Positions 11,201 to 26,200 are shown, numbered from the stretch's first letter. The stretch: DNA of 64,000 nucleotides from Sapria himalayana (GCA_029783825.1 JAREIK010000343.1:744001-808000); one strand, 5' to 3'. A program made the numbers and translations. Notes: generated from the letters alone by a model not told the origin.

Positions 11201-14200
11201 AGCATGCACTTTCCTATTAGACATAGCTAGTCATATTGAACGGCTAGTAATTCACTTTAAAACTGATATTTGTTGTGATTATGATTATGGTCTTCTTGTT
11301 TCTTGTAATGTTGTGTTATGTTTTGCACGATTTATTGATATTTTATGTAAAATCCTATTTGTTCTATACATATATATGTTGTATTTGTAATCACAAATAT
11401 ACATTCTGTTCTTTTCTCTCTTTCTCTCTCTTTCTCTTAATTATGTACTGAAATATTTTTGATTAATAAATCTGTAAGTATTATGCACTTTTCAGTGGAA
11501 CATAGCTAGTCATATTGAACGGATAGTAATCCACGTTAAAACTAGTATTTGTTGTGGTTATGGTTATGTTCTTCTTGTTCCTTATAATGTTATGTTATAT
11601 TCTGCACAATCCATTTATGTTTTATGTAAAATTCTATTTGTTCTATACATATATGTTGTATTAATAATCACACATGTGTTCTGTTCCTCTCTCTCTCTCT
11701 CTTCCCCCCGCTCTCCCATCTCTCTCTCTCCTCTCTCTCTCCTCTCTCTCCTCTCTCTCTCTCCTCTCTCCTCTCTCTCTCTAGATTATATATTAAAATA
11801 TTTTTAGTTAATAAATCTGTTTCTAATACTCCACACGTGTGGATCCAAATAACTAAATCAATATGAATTTAAGAAATAACTAGATTTACCAATAATATTT
11901 GATCTAGTAAATATTAGAAAATTAATTTTTTTTTTTAAGATTCTAATACACCCAAAAAATTCAACTAGAGATAATTTTTTACGATTCTAAAACATTTAGC
12001 CAATTTACTAAACAAGAATTATGGGGTTTTCACATAGAACACTAAAATAAGAGATGATGGCTAAATTAGATGATCATGTGCTACTGCTACCACACAAAAA
12101 AAAAAAAAAAAAAAAAAAAAAATTACGCATGCTAAACAGAGAAGAACAGTGAAGGCATGGAAGAAGAGGCTGAGAACAAAAACAAAAAAATGGGCCAAAA
12201 AAAAAAAACATACCACGACTGTGGCAAAGATGGGACGAGAAAATCCATCACCAAGCTTATTGGTTATCTGGCTTCCCATGCTTTTCTTATCTACGAAGTA
12301 CCGAACAAGAACAAACACGCCAACGCCAGATTCAACAATAAGCTGGCGACCAGGTGAAAGCAAGTGCAGACGCATCAAGAAGAAATTAGATCTGCTCCAA
12401 TGCTAACGTACCAAAAACAAGTCATAAAATGAGAAAGTCAAAAAAAAAAAGTGGCAAATTACCCAAACAAGGCCAATTGCCATGAGAGACACGAACGTCA
12501 CATAATTCTTCCTCCCGACACAATTGTTTAGCCACTGCATCATAGAGATCTCTCTTTCATTACCCAAAAAATAAAAATAAAAATAAAAAATTTATAGCCT
12601 TACGTAATACAAAGGACGTATCAAGAGCATAGAGAATGGGAAAAGTTAAAATCTACAAAATTTTTATTTTTACATCAAAATTCAAACTTACCTCCTATGA
12701 TAAAAATACTTATATCCGCGCCAATACATAGAGTATGAGAGAGGTTAATATCCATAAAATTTTACCACCAAAAAACAAAGACACTGTATCTGATAAGCCT
12801 CAACCCGAGAGGCGCCTATTTATGATAAAAATACTTATCATCGCATCAAAATATAGAGCATGGGAGAAATTAATATCCACAAAATTTTACCACAAAAATC
12901 AGAGACAATGAATCTGATAAGTCTTGAACCCAAGATTTACAACCCTTTGGTAAAAATATTTTATCACCACACCAAGACATTAAGAATGAGAAAGGTAGAT
13001 ATAGAGGTGTCAACCGGGCCGGCCCGGCCCGGCACGAGGCACGGCACAATTCGGCCGTGCCCGGGCTCGTGACGTGCCGAAGCGAATCGGGCATCGTGCC
13101 ATGCCTGGCACGGTACCATGCAGAAATTAATTTGTTTCTTAAATTAGGATTACGGTGGCACCGAAACCCTAATTTTTTTTTAAAATCAGGGTTTCGGGCG
13201 CTCTCAATTCCTAATTTTTTTTAAAATTAGGGTTTCGTGCGCGTCAAAATCCAAATTTTTTTTAATTAGGGTTTCGGGCGCATTGAAACCGTAATTTTTT
13301 TTTTAATTCAGGGTTCGGCCCGACCAGGCCGAACTCGGCGAATTGTGCCGCGGGCCCATGCCAGGCTGAACCCCCACAAAACTGTACAGGCACGAAAACA
13401 AGGTCGGGCCTGAAAAAAATGGACCGGGTCAGCCCTGCACGTCCCGTTTGACACCTCTAGGTAAATACCGACACAATTTTACTTCAAAAAACAGAAAGAC
13501 TGTATTTGATAAGTCTCGAACCCAAGAGTTATTTTTCTCGAATAAAAGTATTTATCATCACACCAAAACATAAAGTATCGTGAAGACCACGTTCCTCCAA
13601 TAAAAGTATTTATAATACCACCAAAACATTGAGTATGAGAGAAGTAAAGATGTACCTAATTTTACCTCACAATCAATTTAAAGAGAATGCATTTAATAAG
13701 TCTAGAAACAAAAAATTTACCTCCTATTAAGAGTATTTATCATCGCACCAATACATAAAATATGAGATAAGATAATATCGACATAATTTTATCCCAAAAA
13801 TCAGAGAGAGAGTGTATCAGTATATGATACATCTCGAACCCGAGGCTTGCGCTGTAATATAAATATTTATCATCGCAACAAGATATACTTATGATAAAAA
13901 TTAGGGTCGGGCTCGGGGAACACCCAACACGGGGCGAACCCGTGCCAGTGTGTCGCGCCACGGGCCGAACCGTGCCGGGTCAAGCACGGCACGGCACGGC
14001 TCATGCCTAACCCAGGCACGGCACGGGCCCGGGCATGGGATTTTCCCATGCCGTGCTCGTGCCAGGCCGGGCCGGCCCGGTTGACACCTCTAGGGAGAAG
14101 TTGATATTTACCTAATTTTAACTCAAAAATCAAAAAGGCTACACATCTGATAAGTCGCGAAGAACCTAACTCCCACAGAAAAAAGTATTTACCATTGCAC

Positions 14201-17200
14201 CAAGACACAACCTTTATATAATATAAGTAGAAATTTGTTGAATCTATATGCCTAAAAATTGGAATAAAAGCTATAAAAAAAACCATGTGACAATTGGGAA
14301 CCACTGAGCTAGACAATATTCTTTTGAGATGATTTTAAAAGATAATGAGAGGCAAACAACAAACTCATACCCGACAATGATGATCAAATCCATCAACACA
14401 TTTGTCGCAGCTTCTGCAATGTTTGCTGAACTTTCCCACCTGGAAAAAATGAATCAGCATCAAGCGAGACAATCAAATATATATTCCACCATTTAGTTGT
14501 CTGAGACACATGCACGCCTCACTCGTACGGATGTTCCAGATGTCAGGAACACACCTGTTTGCTAAAAAAAAACGTTTTTTTTTTTATTTTACAAAAAAAA
14601 AAAAAAACCTATTTACCAATTATGTTTTAATAAATAAAATATTTTTTTATTAATATAAATAGTAAGAGATAACTCAATCAATCTAAAATCAACTCATTTT
14701 TTTATATCTTATTTATGATTTAAAATCCTCCTAATAAAAAAATATATAAATACACTTTAGTACTTAAAATAAGTATATTTATTTCTTTATTTTATTTTTT
14801 ATAATGATAAAAATTAAACTTTTAGTTTATGTTAAAATAAGTATAAAAATATACTTTAGTACAAAACAAATACTTCCAAAAACTTTAGAAAACAAGCTAA
14901 ATTAATTATCTTTAAGATACAAAAATTAATAAAAATACATACTTAGAAAAAATAAACAAAAACATCAAATTTATAAGATATTTTACAATTAACACCATAT
15001 CTCTCTAAAATTGCTTCAAAATATTCTTACCAAATAAAAATATCTGAGTTATCTTAATCAAATATTTATTCTTCATATCTACAACGTTATTTTGTAAATA
15101 TCACGAGAAGTCGTATGGACTTGTAATTTATATAGTAATTATTAAATATGTCTGACATATATTTTATAATATTATTTTTTTTTTTTCAAAATATTTTATT
15201 GAAGTTAATTTTTTATTAATTTATAAAATATCTAAAAATATAAAAAAATTATGATCTAAAACTAGAGGTGTCAAATGTCTCAGCCCGGCCCGGCCCATTT
15301 TTTTAGGGCACGATCGTGCTACCATGCCGGGCCAGGCACGGCACGGGCCAGGCATGGCACGGGCTAGGCACAGCATGGCACAGCTTGTGCCTAACCCGGG
15401 CATGGCACGGGCTCGGGCACGGAATTTTTTCGTGCCGAGCCGGCCCAGGCACGGCTGAACCGTGCCGTGCCTCGTGCCGGGCCGTGCCGGCCCGGCCCGG
15501 TCGACACCTCTATCTAAAACAAAAAAAATATTCATCTCAATCTTGAACATTCATCAATGAAAATACTTAAATACATAAAATTTCTCATTTTCCATCTCTA
15601 TTGTCCTCATAAATCAAAATATATCAGATTGGTTAGGTCATTACCCGCACTATGTCAGGCAAATAAAATAAAAAGTTTTTTATATGTTTTCTTAAACAGC
15701 ATAATTCACACTCTAGGATAAAAAATATTCTTAAGACTCGAATAAAATATTTTTACCTTTTAAAATAATGAATGATCAAGATAAGAATAGACAAGCTAAA
15801 AACACAACACATAAATATATCATGAGATCCTACCATTGAAGAAACAATATAATTCACCTAACTCAATCTCAAAGAAAATGTTCTTCTGAGTTTTCAATCC
15901 TATTATAAATAAATATTTAAAAAATTACAACTCATGAAAAAAAAGACAAATATAATAATCAAGATCAGACAAAATATGTAAAAAAAAAAATGAACAAAGG
16001 GCATTAAAGCTAAGATGAATATTGGGTACTCAATTGCTATAGAATAATTATAATTAGCTAACAAAATATTCAAAGAATAAAAAATAATAATAATAATAAT
16101 AAATCATTTATAATATAAATATTATTTTCTAAGTCAACAATACAAGAGCATGAAATAAAAAAATAAAACAAAAACTATAAAATTTGGAGGTCAAGAATGG
16201 CTAGCGAGAAAGGAATCAAAAATATCACCCTTTCACATGTGCTACAAGAGGAACAATTAGTTAAGACCATTGGATGAATCTAAAAGATGATCAATCTCTC
16301 CCAATTGTCGATTGAGTTATGAACTTCCTCTCTATAAATAATTATCAATAATTGTTCACATTGCAACTCATCATTGGGCAATATGTTGTGACTTGTAGCC
16401 CCTTAACTGCTAGCAAATACTGACTATGATATCTAACCTCAAATAAATTGAATTGCTTGGCAATACCATTTTGATTTGATAGAAGCCTCTGTATCACTCA
16501 AAATCTAGGTGTTTGAAGGATCATGATAAGCTAGAGATGTCAACCGGGCCGGCCCGGCCCGGCATGGGAATTTCTCATTCCCGGGCTCGTGCTGTGCCGT
16601 GCTGAGGCCAACCAGGCCTAGTGCCGTGCTTGGCCCGGCACGGTACCGTGCTGAATTTTTTTTTAAAAAAAATTAGGGTTATTGGGCGCCGAAATCCGAA
16701 TTTTTTTTTAAAAATTAGGGTTTCGGGTGCAAGAAACCCTAATTTTTTTTATTTAGGGTTCGGCCCAGTCTGGCCGAACGCGGCGAATTGTGCTGCGGGC
16801 CCGTGCCGGGTTGAACCCCCAAAAAACCATGCCGGGACAAGCACGTGCCTGGCCCGGCACGTAAGCCCGGTTGGGCATGGAAAAAACATGCCGGGACAGC
16901 CCGGCACAGCCCATTTGACACCTCTATGCTAAGCTAGTATTACTGAGCATGCCATGCTAGTTAGTCCATGTCGATCCATGCCAAACCCAAGTCAGGTCAT
17001 GCTAGGCCGACTGCCAGATCATGTCGGGCCAAGTTAGGTCATACCAAACCCAAGATACCCACAGGCTAGGCATTGCTCGAGCTGAAGAGAGAATTAGTCA
17101 AATCAAAGCAAGCATAGTTCATTCAAAGGTAACCTCAGTCATGTGCAAGTTAACCTAAGTCGACTAGTAGGGCCAAAAAAAACACACAGGCAAATGTGCC

Positions 17201-20200
17201 AAATCATATCATGTCATATCTTTTGCAGCACGAGGGTTAGAACCATCAGCCCAACATGACCCAAATCATCTCATAGGTTAGCCCAAGACTATTCCAAGCA
17301 TAGGTTCGCCCATGTCTAGTCATGGCATGAGCTAGTTTTCACAGGTTGTGTCGAGTCATGTCATGAACCATCCAATCCATCAGACACATCTACTAAAATA
17401 TGGTTGTGGAGCCCAAAAAACTAAGGGAGTAATTAATATATAAATTTCATGACCTAAAATCTCTCTTAACTATTACACTCTCTCCATAACATCAACTTTG
17501 TCTAAAAATACCCCCATAAACCATGTATTCAAGTTAGATGTCAAGTGGGCTAGAAATCCAAGGCATGGCATGAGGTACGGCCCAAATTAGTCGTGCCAAG
17601 CCAGACACATCACGGTCCAACATCATTCCTAGTCTTAGACCATGTCGGCCTAAACTCATGATGTGCTAGACTAGAGTAGGGCGTGCCTCGTAAGGGGCGA
17701 GGCACCGCCCACGTGCATGGCCTAGTTGGAAGGTCTGCCGGACCGAAGACCTAGTGACGCAGGTAAACATTCAACAAGGGTAAAATTTTTTTTTAAAAAA
17801 AAAAAAAAAAGCAAGGAAACTTAATTCGGGTTCAGCTTACATGGCCAATCACCAATGGCATGCGCCTACAAAACGAAGGCCGTTGTGTTTTCACGCAACT
17901 GGCACCAACATTGGTAGGCAATTGCCTTTAAAAAAATAAAAAAATAATTTAAAAATAATCATAACTATAAAATTATTTTCAATTGTTACACACCATAAAT
18001 CAAATATCTATTAGATTTCTAGCCTAAATAAATAAAATAATTAAAAATAACAAACATTATGTTTTTTTATTATTTTTAAATCTCTATAAATAGAGATTAA
18101 AAAAATTAGAATTTTCAATCTAAATTTTATCTAATCAATCTCAATTCTCAAACTCTCTTTCCTCTCAACTCTCTTCTACACTAACTGATATCTAGAGGTG
18201 TCAAGCGGGTCGGACCGTCCAAAACCGGCATGGTTCGGCCGTGCCTGGGCCAGCAGGGGAAAATCCCACGCACGGGGCAATGCTGTGGCGTGCGTGACCG
18301 GTGCCCTGACTAACCCGGCACGGTTTGGTGCCCGTGGCACGGCACACCAGCACGGGTTCGTCCCATGTCCCCCTCGCTTTGCCCCTCCCGCAAAAAAGTT
18401 TGTGGGCCGATCTGATTGGACCCGACCCGCGGTCCCCCAGGCCAACCCAATCCCCCCCCCCAACGGGAAAAATAAAAAATAAAAAAAAAATTAATTTCAG
18501 CCATTGGATCTCGCCTCCAATGGCTAAGGGGCAGAATCCGACAGCCGTCATGATTCTGCCCCCTAAAAATTGAAAAAAAAATTTTAAAAATTCAAAAAAA
18601 ATGACTTTTTTTTAAAAAAATATTTTCTTTAATCTATAAATTTCATCCCCCCTCTCTATAACATTAATGTTTTTCATAAACATTTTTTCTCTCAAATCTC
18701 ACATTTTCTCTCTCAAAAATCTTGCTCCTCTCTCTCGGAACTCGGAATTTCGACATTCGGCTTGGATTTTCGGAAATCTAAACTTTAGTTTTAAATTTTG
18801 AGCTTGATTGTGGTGCACCGTGCACATGACCGACATCACTTTTACCGGGTAATTTAATTTAAGTTTTTTTTACTCTCTCTCTCTCTCTCTCTCTCTCTCG
18901 AGTTTCTCTCTCTAGACCAAAAATAAAAAATTTTAAAATCAGTTATCTAGTCTCTACATAACTATACTGATTAACAAAAATCGTAAAAAATAACAAATAC
19001 TAATAAAACATATTTAAATTTAAAAATAAAAATATTACACAGGGGTGTGAGGCTACTGAAACTTTGGTTTCTCTAGTCGTATCAACTCAAACTTCTAAAA
19101 AATAAAAAACTAAGAAGACTTCTATAGTTTGGACTCATTTTAATATAATAAAACAAAAAAAATCTTACAGATGAGCAAGAAAAAATAACACAGTCAACAT
19201 ATTATATGAGACTTTTAACATGTAAGAGTTCGTTTGAGACTGAGCACATTAAGAGGCATACTGAATTATGCATCAAAAAATATGGTCCATTAGATCCTAG
19301 GCAAACTCAACTTGGCACTGCATTTTTTGAGACTGTATCGAGTTCAGTCTCAAAGTTTACTCACTTCATATACTCTAGCGAGTTTGATAGAAAATGTATG
19401 GCCAAACTTATCACATTGATGAGTCTTTCGATCAGATTTTCGGAAGATCCAAGAATAATGCGCATCATGCAGACATATTTTCAGCCTGCTTATCGTAGAA
19501 TTCCTAGGTCCACATCTGGGAATTACATACTAAAAATATATAAGTTAGAAAAACAAAAAAAAATTAATGAATTTATGGTATATAGTAGAGTGGTGTATGT
19601 GACGTCCGATATCTGAACAAGTCACGATGAATTATCTTATGCATGTCTCAACAGCCACTATGTAGATTCTAACTGGACTATGAATAAAAAAATTTTAGAA
19701 TTCTCTGAGATTCTTCATCCTCATGATGGTCCGGTCATTTTTGTGTGTATGATAAAAATCTTTAAGGAATATAAAATTCAAAATGAAATTTTTAGTATCA
19801 CATTCGATAACACATCTACATCTAATAATGGAATAGCGATTAACATGTTTGTTATGAATATTAGAGACGCAACATTAGAAAAGATTTTTCATGTCAGATG
19901 CATGTGTCACGTTATTAAACTGATTGTTCAAGCATGTATGAATGTGTATTCCCCCGGATACGTAATACAATAAAATATATTCACACTCCTCGCAGACAAC
20001 AAGAGTTTGATAGTCTCTGTTTGTCTGTGAATCTTAAGAAGAAGAAATTCTAATCGGATGTGAGACATCATTGGAATTACACGTACCTGATGTTAGAATC
20101 ATGTGTTTGATACGAACACGTGATATCCTACTACGTCAATAGTAAGAGTGACGAACTTATTATTGACGACACTGACTAGACTTCAGGAATTTCATTTATA

Positions 20201-23200
20201 AAATTCCTGAAGATTTTTTATGAAACGATGAACATGTATTCGTCAGTTTATACGCTCACGACTTGCATTGGACTCTGGTGCATATGCAATATTAGTAGCA
20301 TATTTAGGAAGTATCAAGCTAACCCAAGACTTAGCCATATGATTGCAAAGATGAAAACCAAGTACTTAAAATACTGATCCACCGTTCCATCTCTTTATTG
20401 CCTCACTGCATGCATGGACCCTAGGATTATGGTGAAAAAGATAGAAAACACTCTGACTTACATTTCCTCGTGCATGAACCTGGAATAGCCACCTGAAAGG
20501 TTCATTCACGAGAAATTGACTGACCTATTCACATACTACGATACTAGGTATGATGGTGATAGTAGTGAGACTGTGATTACGGACATAAATACCTTGTTCG
20601 GAGATGACGATTTTTTTATTCAGCTAGCAGGAGGGAAACGTAGGGGTGGACCATCACATAGGAGCGAACTTTCTCGGTACTTAGATACTGGTTACTGCTC
20701 AATCCTATCACATTCTGATACGAAGAATCTTGATATATTACAGTTGTAGAAATCATATGAGTCTACCTTTCCAGTGCTATCTAGGATGGCACGGGATCTA
20801 CTGACTCCTCCGGTGTCGAGCGTAGCATTAGAATCTGCTTTTTCTGTCGTAGTGAACGTGATTTCAAATAGGAGATCAAGAATACGTCCAAATATTATTG
20901 AGATCTTGGCTTGTTTGAAAGATTGGAAGGATTCGAGATTTAACAACCATGATCGTGTTGAAGCTGGGACTGGGACTGGAACTGCAGTCGCATCCACTGC
21001 GATAGCGGAAGAGTTGATTGCTGATGATGATGATCCATATGATACTGAACTTGATGTTGTGGCTGATGATGCTCATGATATGCCGATTGATGATTGATGA
21101 TGATCTACTATTTTTTAATTTCGATGTTTATTTTATTATTGATTGTACGTTTTATTTATACGTTACGTTGAAACTTTAATTTATTTGATTCGGATCTTTG
21201 GTATCCAATGGCTAATTGGTCATTTTTCATTTGGTTTGCTTATATTTTTTTACTTTTTACTTTTTTTAACATAATTTATTGATTTATTTATTTTTTTATT
21301 TTAATTTTTCATTTAAAAAATTATAACTCTATTATATTATAAAAAAAATTACATTATAAATTTATTGATTTATATTACATTATAAAAAAAATTTGTAAAT
21401 TTTTAATTTTAATAAATTTTAACAATTTTCATATTATAAATATATAATATTATACATTATCTATTATTTTATATATAATTTAATAATTTATATAATTAAA
21501 ATAAAAATTAAAACAATAAATTAAAAAAAAAATTTTTGCCTGCCCGCTCGGCCTGGCCCGCCAGGCCGACTTTTTTAAACCGTGTCGAGCCAATCACGAC
21601 ACGGTATAGTAAACATGTCGGGCCTGGCCTGGCACGAAAGCATGCCCGTGCTCAAAAAAATAGGCCGGGCAGGGCCGGCCCGGCCCGCTTGACACCTCTA
21701 CTGTTATCTTTATAAGCATTAATAATGATGATGATCTACATCTATATTCATACTACCATACCACATACACCCATTCATTATTCATGTAATTTTTTAATTT
21801 TTTTTATACGATTACATTGTTATGATTTATGCACTATAATTTATTTTTACTGTTTATTTATTTTATTATGATTTATGCATTATTATTATATTGTACTTAT
21901 TATCTTATGAGTTATGTAACTTATGTTTCACTTCATCTAATTTTATAAATATACATAAGTATAACATTCAGTTTATATAATATATTTTACTTTTGTTTAT
22001 AAAATAAAATGAATTTTTTATTATTTTATTTAAGTCAAATATAAACACAGGTGAAAATTGTTGAATGACTTTTTTTTTTAAGTTTATACTTTTTAAAATT
22101 TTTTAAGTATAATATTTAAAATAAATAATTCAATAACAAATTAAAATTTACAAAAATTATATTTTATTTGAATTTAGAATTTCAACCCAAAAAATCAAAA
22201 CAATACTAATCCAATTCTTACTGGCACAAACAAACACGAATCAACAAAACCTGATACAGCCCAGCATAACTCAACACTACCCAACATTTTGAAGGGCGAA
22301 ATATGTCGTATCAAGCTAAGTGTAATCAAGCTCACGACGTACCTAACACAGTGGCAGGGCTAGCCCACACTTCAACAGGTCATGTTGACACAGCATAGCC
22401 CATTTGAGAGCTCTAATTCAAGTAAGTGAATTGTCTCAAGTGAGTAGTAACATGCTCAGGCTTATTCTTCAGTCTTAATCCAAAAAATTCAATAAATACA
22501 TTATACATTTATATCCTCTAAGACAAGATAAAAAAAATCTTGTATTGCGTGCAAGAATAAAAAATTGAAGCTAACTCAATCTCAATAGATTGCCACATCC
22601 TAGCCAAAAGACAAAAATCTACTTGTAATTAATGGGTGGTTAATTTGTCAGGCGGTTTAGCAATAGCATCTATTAACCAAAAAACCACGTCTCAAATCCA
22701 TTTGCTCATTATAAATAATTTTAATTTCTAAGGTTCTAAGGAAGATTGATCAGATTTTTATTTCCAACAGACAATAAATCAAAAAACACCCAAAGTAAAA
22801 ATCTTCCGCAAAACAAGATCAAGATTCCCAAATCCAAAACTCTATTTGATAAAACTTTCACAATAGACTGCTCAAAAAACTCACTGCTTATACACATAGT
22901 CGAAGAACGCTCACTACCAAAAAGCACAGTCGAAGAACACTCACTACCCAAATGCACAATTTAAAAACATGATTCCCAAAATGCACAATCATATTTTTTT
23001 CAGCACTACATTGAACTTATGAAGTCGACATCGTGGGCATCGACACCCATCAGACACTATATGTCCGACATCAGCCCACGATGATGCATTGTATTACTAC
23101 ACCTCTTTTTCCAACATTATATTGCATTGTCATGTGCACTATGCTGGTATACTACACTTGCTACCTCATAAATGCTATGGTTTGCGCCCCTTAACTTTTA

Positions 23201-26200
23201 GCTCTGATACCATGTTGTTGCAAAAAAAAAAAAAAATTAATAAAATGAAAAGTGAAAATCATATATATGAAAAATGTGCAAGAAAAGTCCTAATAAAAGT
23301 GACTAGTGCGATCGTCGCAACCTTCAAATCAGGTGTTTTCATTCATAACGAAAATATATAAAAATACACAAAAAACAAGTTATAATTTTACTAAATATTT
23401 CTTTTAACTTTTTGAAGATGCCTCGGTCGGGGATGAATGAGGCACAATGGAATACCAGTAAGGTGTCATCATGACATTCATCATAGCATACATACATACA
23501 AAATGAAGACTTCCCAGAGTGATCAACTTATTCTACCTTTCATAGAGATATCCAGAATTTAAAAGATCGCCTGTGATAACTAGTAACAGAAAAGGTAAAG
23601 CACAAATTTATTGATTTCCAATTGATCGGCATGATGCCCTCAATTCAGCTCACATAACCATTACATTAAGCATGGCATAGATTATATGTGTGAATAATAA
23701 AACTAAATAGAACAATAATGAGAATAGTAAGCATTCTTGCTGTATATGTAATTTATTTTTTTTTTAATAATCTGTTTATATAACCAAATATTTTTTTGTT
23801 TTAAATTTTTCATGTAAGTGCAAGAAAGAAAATATTAAGAGACAATGGATGCAGCAGTAGCACAATAACGAAGATCCCACTATCCGATCAGCGGACCGAA
23901 ATTTTTGGAGCAGAGTCTGACTCATCCAATGATCTGACCCACTTCGGTTAAATGAACCGAGAGAATTTTTAAAATAAAATATTTTGTAATTTTATTTTCG
24001 GGTGGCTATTTTTGGACCAATGGAACTGTTCATCGTCTCTCTCTCTTCTCTCTGCATGATTTATCACGACTGTTTTGTGTGCTACATACTGTAAGATAAT
24101 TTTCTGTTAGTTTAATCTGTAACACATAAGTATTTTCTAGTTGATGTAGCTAGTCATACTGAGCGACTAGCGAACCAAGTTATTTTTAGTATTTATTTCT
24201 CGTTTTTTGATTCTGTCATTAATGGTTGCTAGATTTGATATATATATTGCTTGTTTTTTCTATTGTTTCTCTTGTTTCTGTATCTTAATCTCACTATCGT
24301 GGAAGCGCAATTGCCCAACAGTTCTCTAATATATACGTATTCATTTATAACTTGAAAAAGATATGATGAACCAGATAACAAGGGCAAACAAACAGACAAG
24401 CTGAAACAAAGGCATCATAATCAGCATCAGTTCCACTAAAAGAGGAGAGAATTTTTTTTTTTTTTTTTTAAAGAACTTGGAAACCTCAGCATTGCACAAA
24501 GTGCAGAACAGAGCCTCGTCTGCAGATTGTTGAAAGAGATCTTCATCCTTGCGACAATCTTGTTTACGAAGAAAGCTGCAAAACACACTTTGAAGTTTTG
24601 TGCACAAGCTTGACCCATATCTATCAGAGGTTCCTTCCTTCTTTAAATTTGTCTTGCTGCTCTCTTCAGGTAAATGTGTATTCCTCCCTACTTGAAACAA
24701 GAGACTTCAATAAAAAAATTAAAAAAAAAAAATAAATAAAAAAGTATTGAAATTGAGTGGTCGCATATTATTATGGCTCTCTGGGCTTACATGATCAAGC
24801 CCAATTGAGAATCTATGATCGATGATCTATACTTACAGGGTAGAGATCATGTTTTAGTGCGATGATGAGAATCTATGCTGACACAACCACACAGATCTCT
24901 GAGGCCAAGGCTGTGTGGTGGGCAAGGCCTCTCTATGCATGCCGGGAACAAAAACATGCACTTTCCACTTGGGAAGAAAACAAAATTGCAGAGAAACCCA
25001 CCAGACATATTTGTGCTGGAGAGTGATCTATTGGTTATTGTGGTGTCAGATTTAAGCACGACTCCTGGATCGGCAGGGTCAATGGCAGCGCATCTTACAT
25101 AGAGAACAAACACAGAGAGCACCTGCCAATGAGCATGAAAAAGCAGCCTGTTGATTAAAAAAAGAGAACGAAAAAGATAGGCATAAAATTCAGAGGATGA
25201 GAGCAGCCATGGATGTGCTTACCAACAAAGAATAAGCACTGAAAGCCAAGTATTCGACAATTTCTTTTCCCAGGAAGGGGGCAAAAAATGCATAATACCC
25301 AACAGATAGAATGGAGAAGACTGTTATGGCAACAACCTGAGTGCTAAGAAAAAGCAATTGTCAGACTCTGCAAGCTATGCAAAATAAAGAACTAATTTGA
25401 AAACTTATTGTAGACCCTTTAAGTGTCCAAGCCCACAAAATGTGGCCTGCGGACGTAACAAAGTTGAGATTTGCCAAATAATTAGCCACTACAATTATCT
25501 AATTAAGAAGCAAATCTTAGCTTAGCCTATAATTGGATGCGATTAGAGAATTATAAAAACTCAAAACACAATTTTTTTTAAAAAAAATTATGAAATTAAA
25601 AACAAAACTCATAATACCTAATAGAAAAATGTTATTTCAACAAAATAACAAAAAATCATATCCTTCCCACAAGACACCAACAACTTAAAATATCATATAT
25701 CATAAAATTTTTTATATAGTTAAATATATTATCAAAAAAAATGCATGTGTAACTATATATTTATAATATGAATTATAATATTTTAAAACAAAATTATTAC
25801 TATGTGCATAAAAAATAGCTTACCTAGTTTCCATTTTTTATGATTGAGTGTAAATTTTTGGTATATTTTAATAACTAACATAAAAAAATTCTTTAAATAA
25901 AAAATAAAAATTTGATTTTGTGCTCAAAATTTGTGCAAATCAAAATCCTTATTTGATTTTATAGATCAAAGATAATGTTCTATGGCACATTAGAACTCAG
26001 CTACTAAATTTGATTTTAACTCAAACTATGAGTTAGAATCTAACTCAAACTAAGAGATTCTATGAGATTCTAACTCAAACTACGAACAAAATTAATGAAA
26101 AAAATTCACATGTAACCAAGAAAGAACACCCGAAAAAGAAAAATCGCAAAATCTACTTAAGAGAGAACACTTAGTGAATAAGAAAAAGAAAATCAAAATC

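Larger units (their letters stand above)
12600..14225 (-). repeat. tRNA-derived SINE amplified as a tandem array (PAT intron 5), about 8 units
   Basis: Units of about 130-140 bp. On the minus strand each has a box-A-like start (ttggtgcgatgataaat), then a box-B-like gggttcgagac, then ttatcagat and a segment tctctgatttttg..gtaaaat. The same pattern forms the single SINEs at 48630-48823 and 56806-56975. Two hAT elements (13002-13459 and 13896-14092) interrupt the array. The array fills nearly all of intron 5, between the DHHC exon and the exon starting W-L-N-N-C. Confidence 0.7.
17535..22415. mobile_element. Older hAT element interrupted by a younger hAT
   Basis: Left end tagatgtcaagtgggc and right end gcccatttgagagctcta are flanked by an exact 8-bp duplication, attcaagt, at 17527-17534 and 22416-22423. 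Removing the inner element (18193-21700 plus one duplication) leaves about 1365 bp, a deletion derivative. The left arm retains gcacg-rich DNA, a TATAAATA box at 18087-18094 and a CT-rich leader-like segment; the right arm is AT-rich and then GC-richer near the end. Confidence 0.85.

Noticed and set aside
13870..16932. Gly/Arg/Ala-rich ORFs such as 13870-14316 and 15221-15550
   Set aside because: They read GC-rich gcacggg words of non-autonomous hAT elements, where all frames are open.
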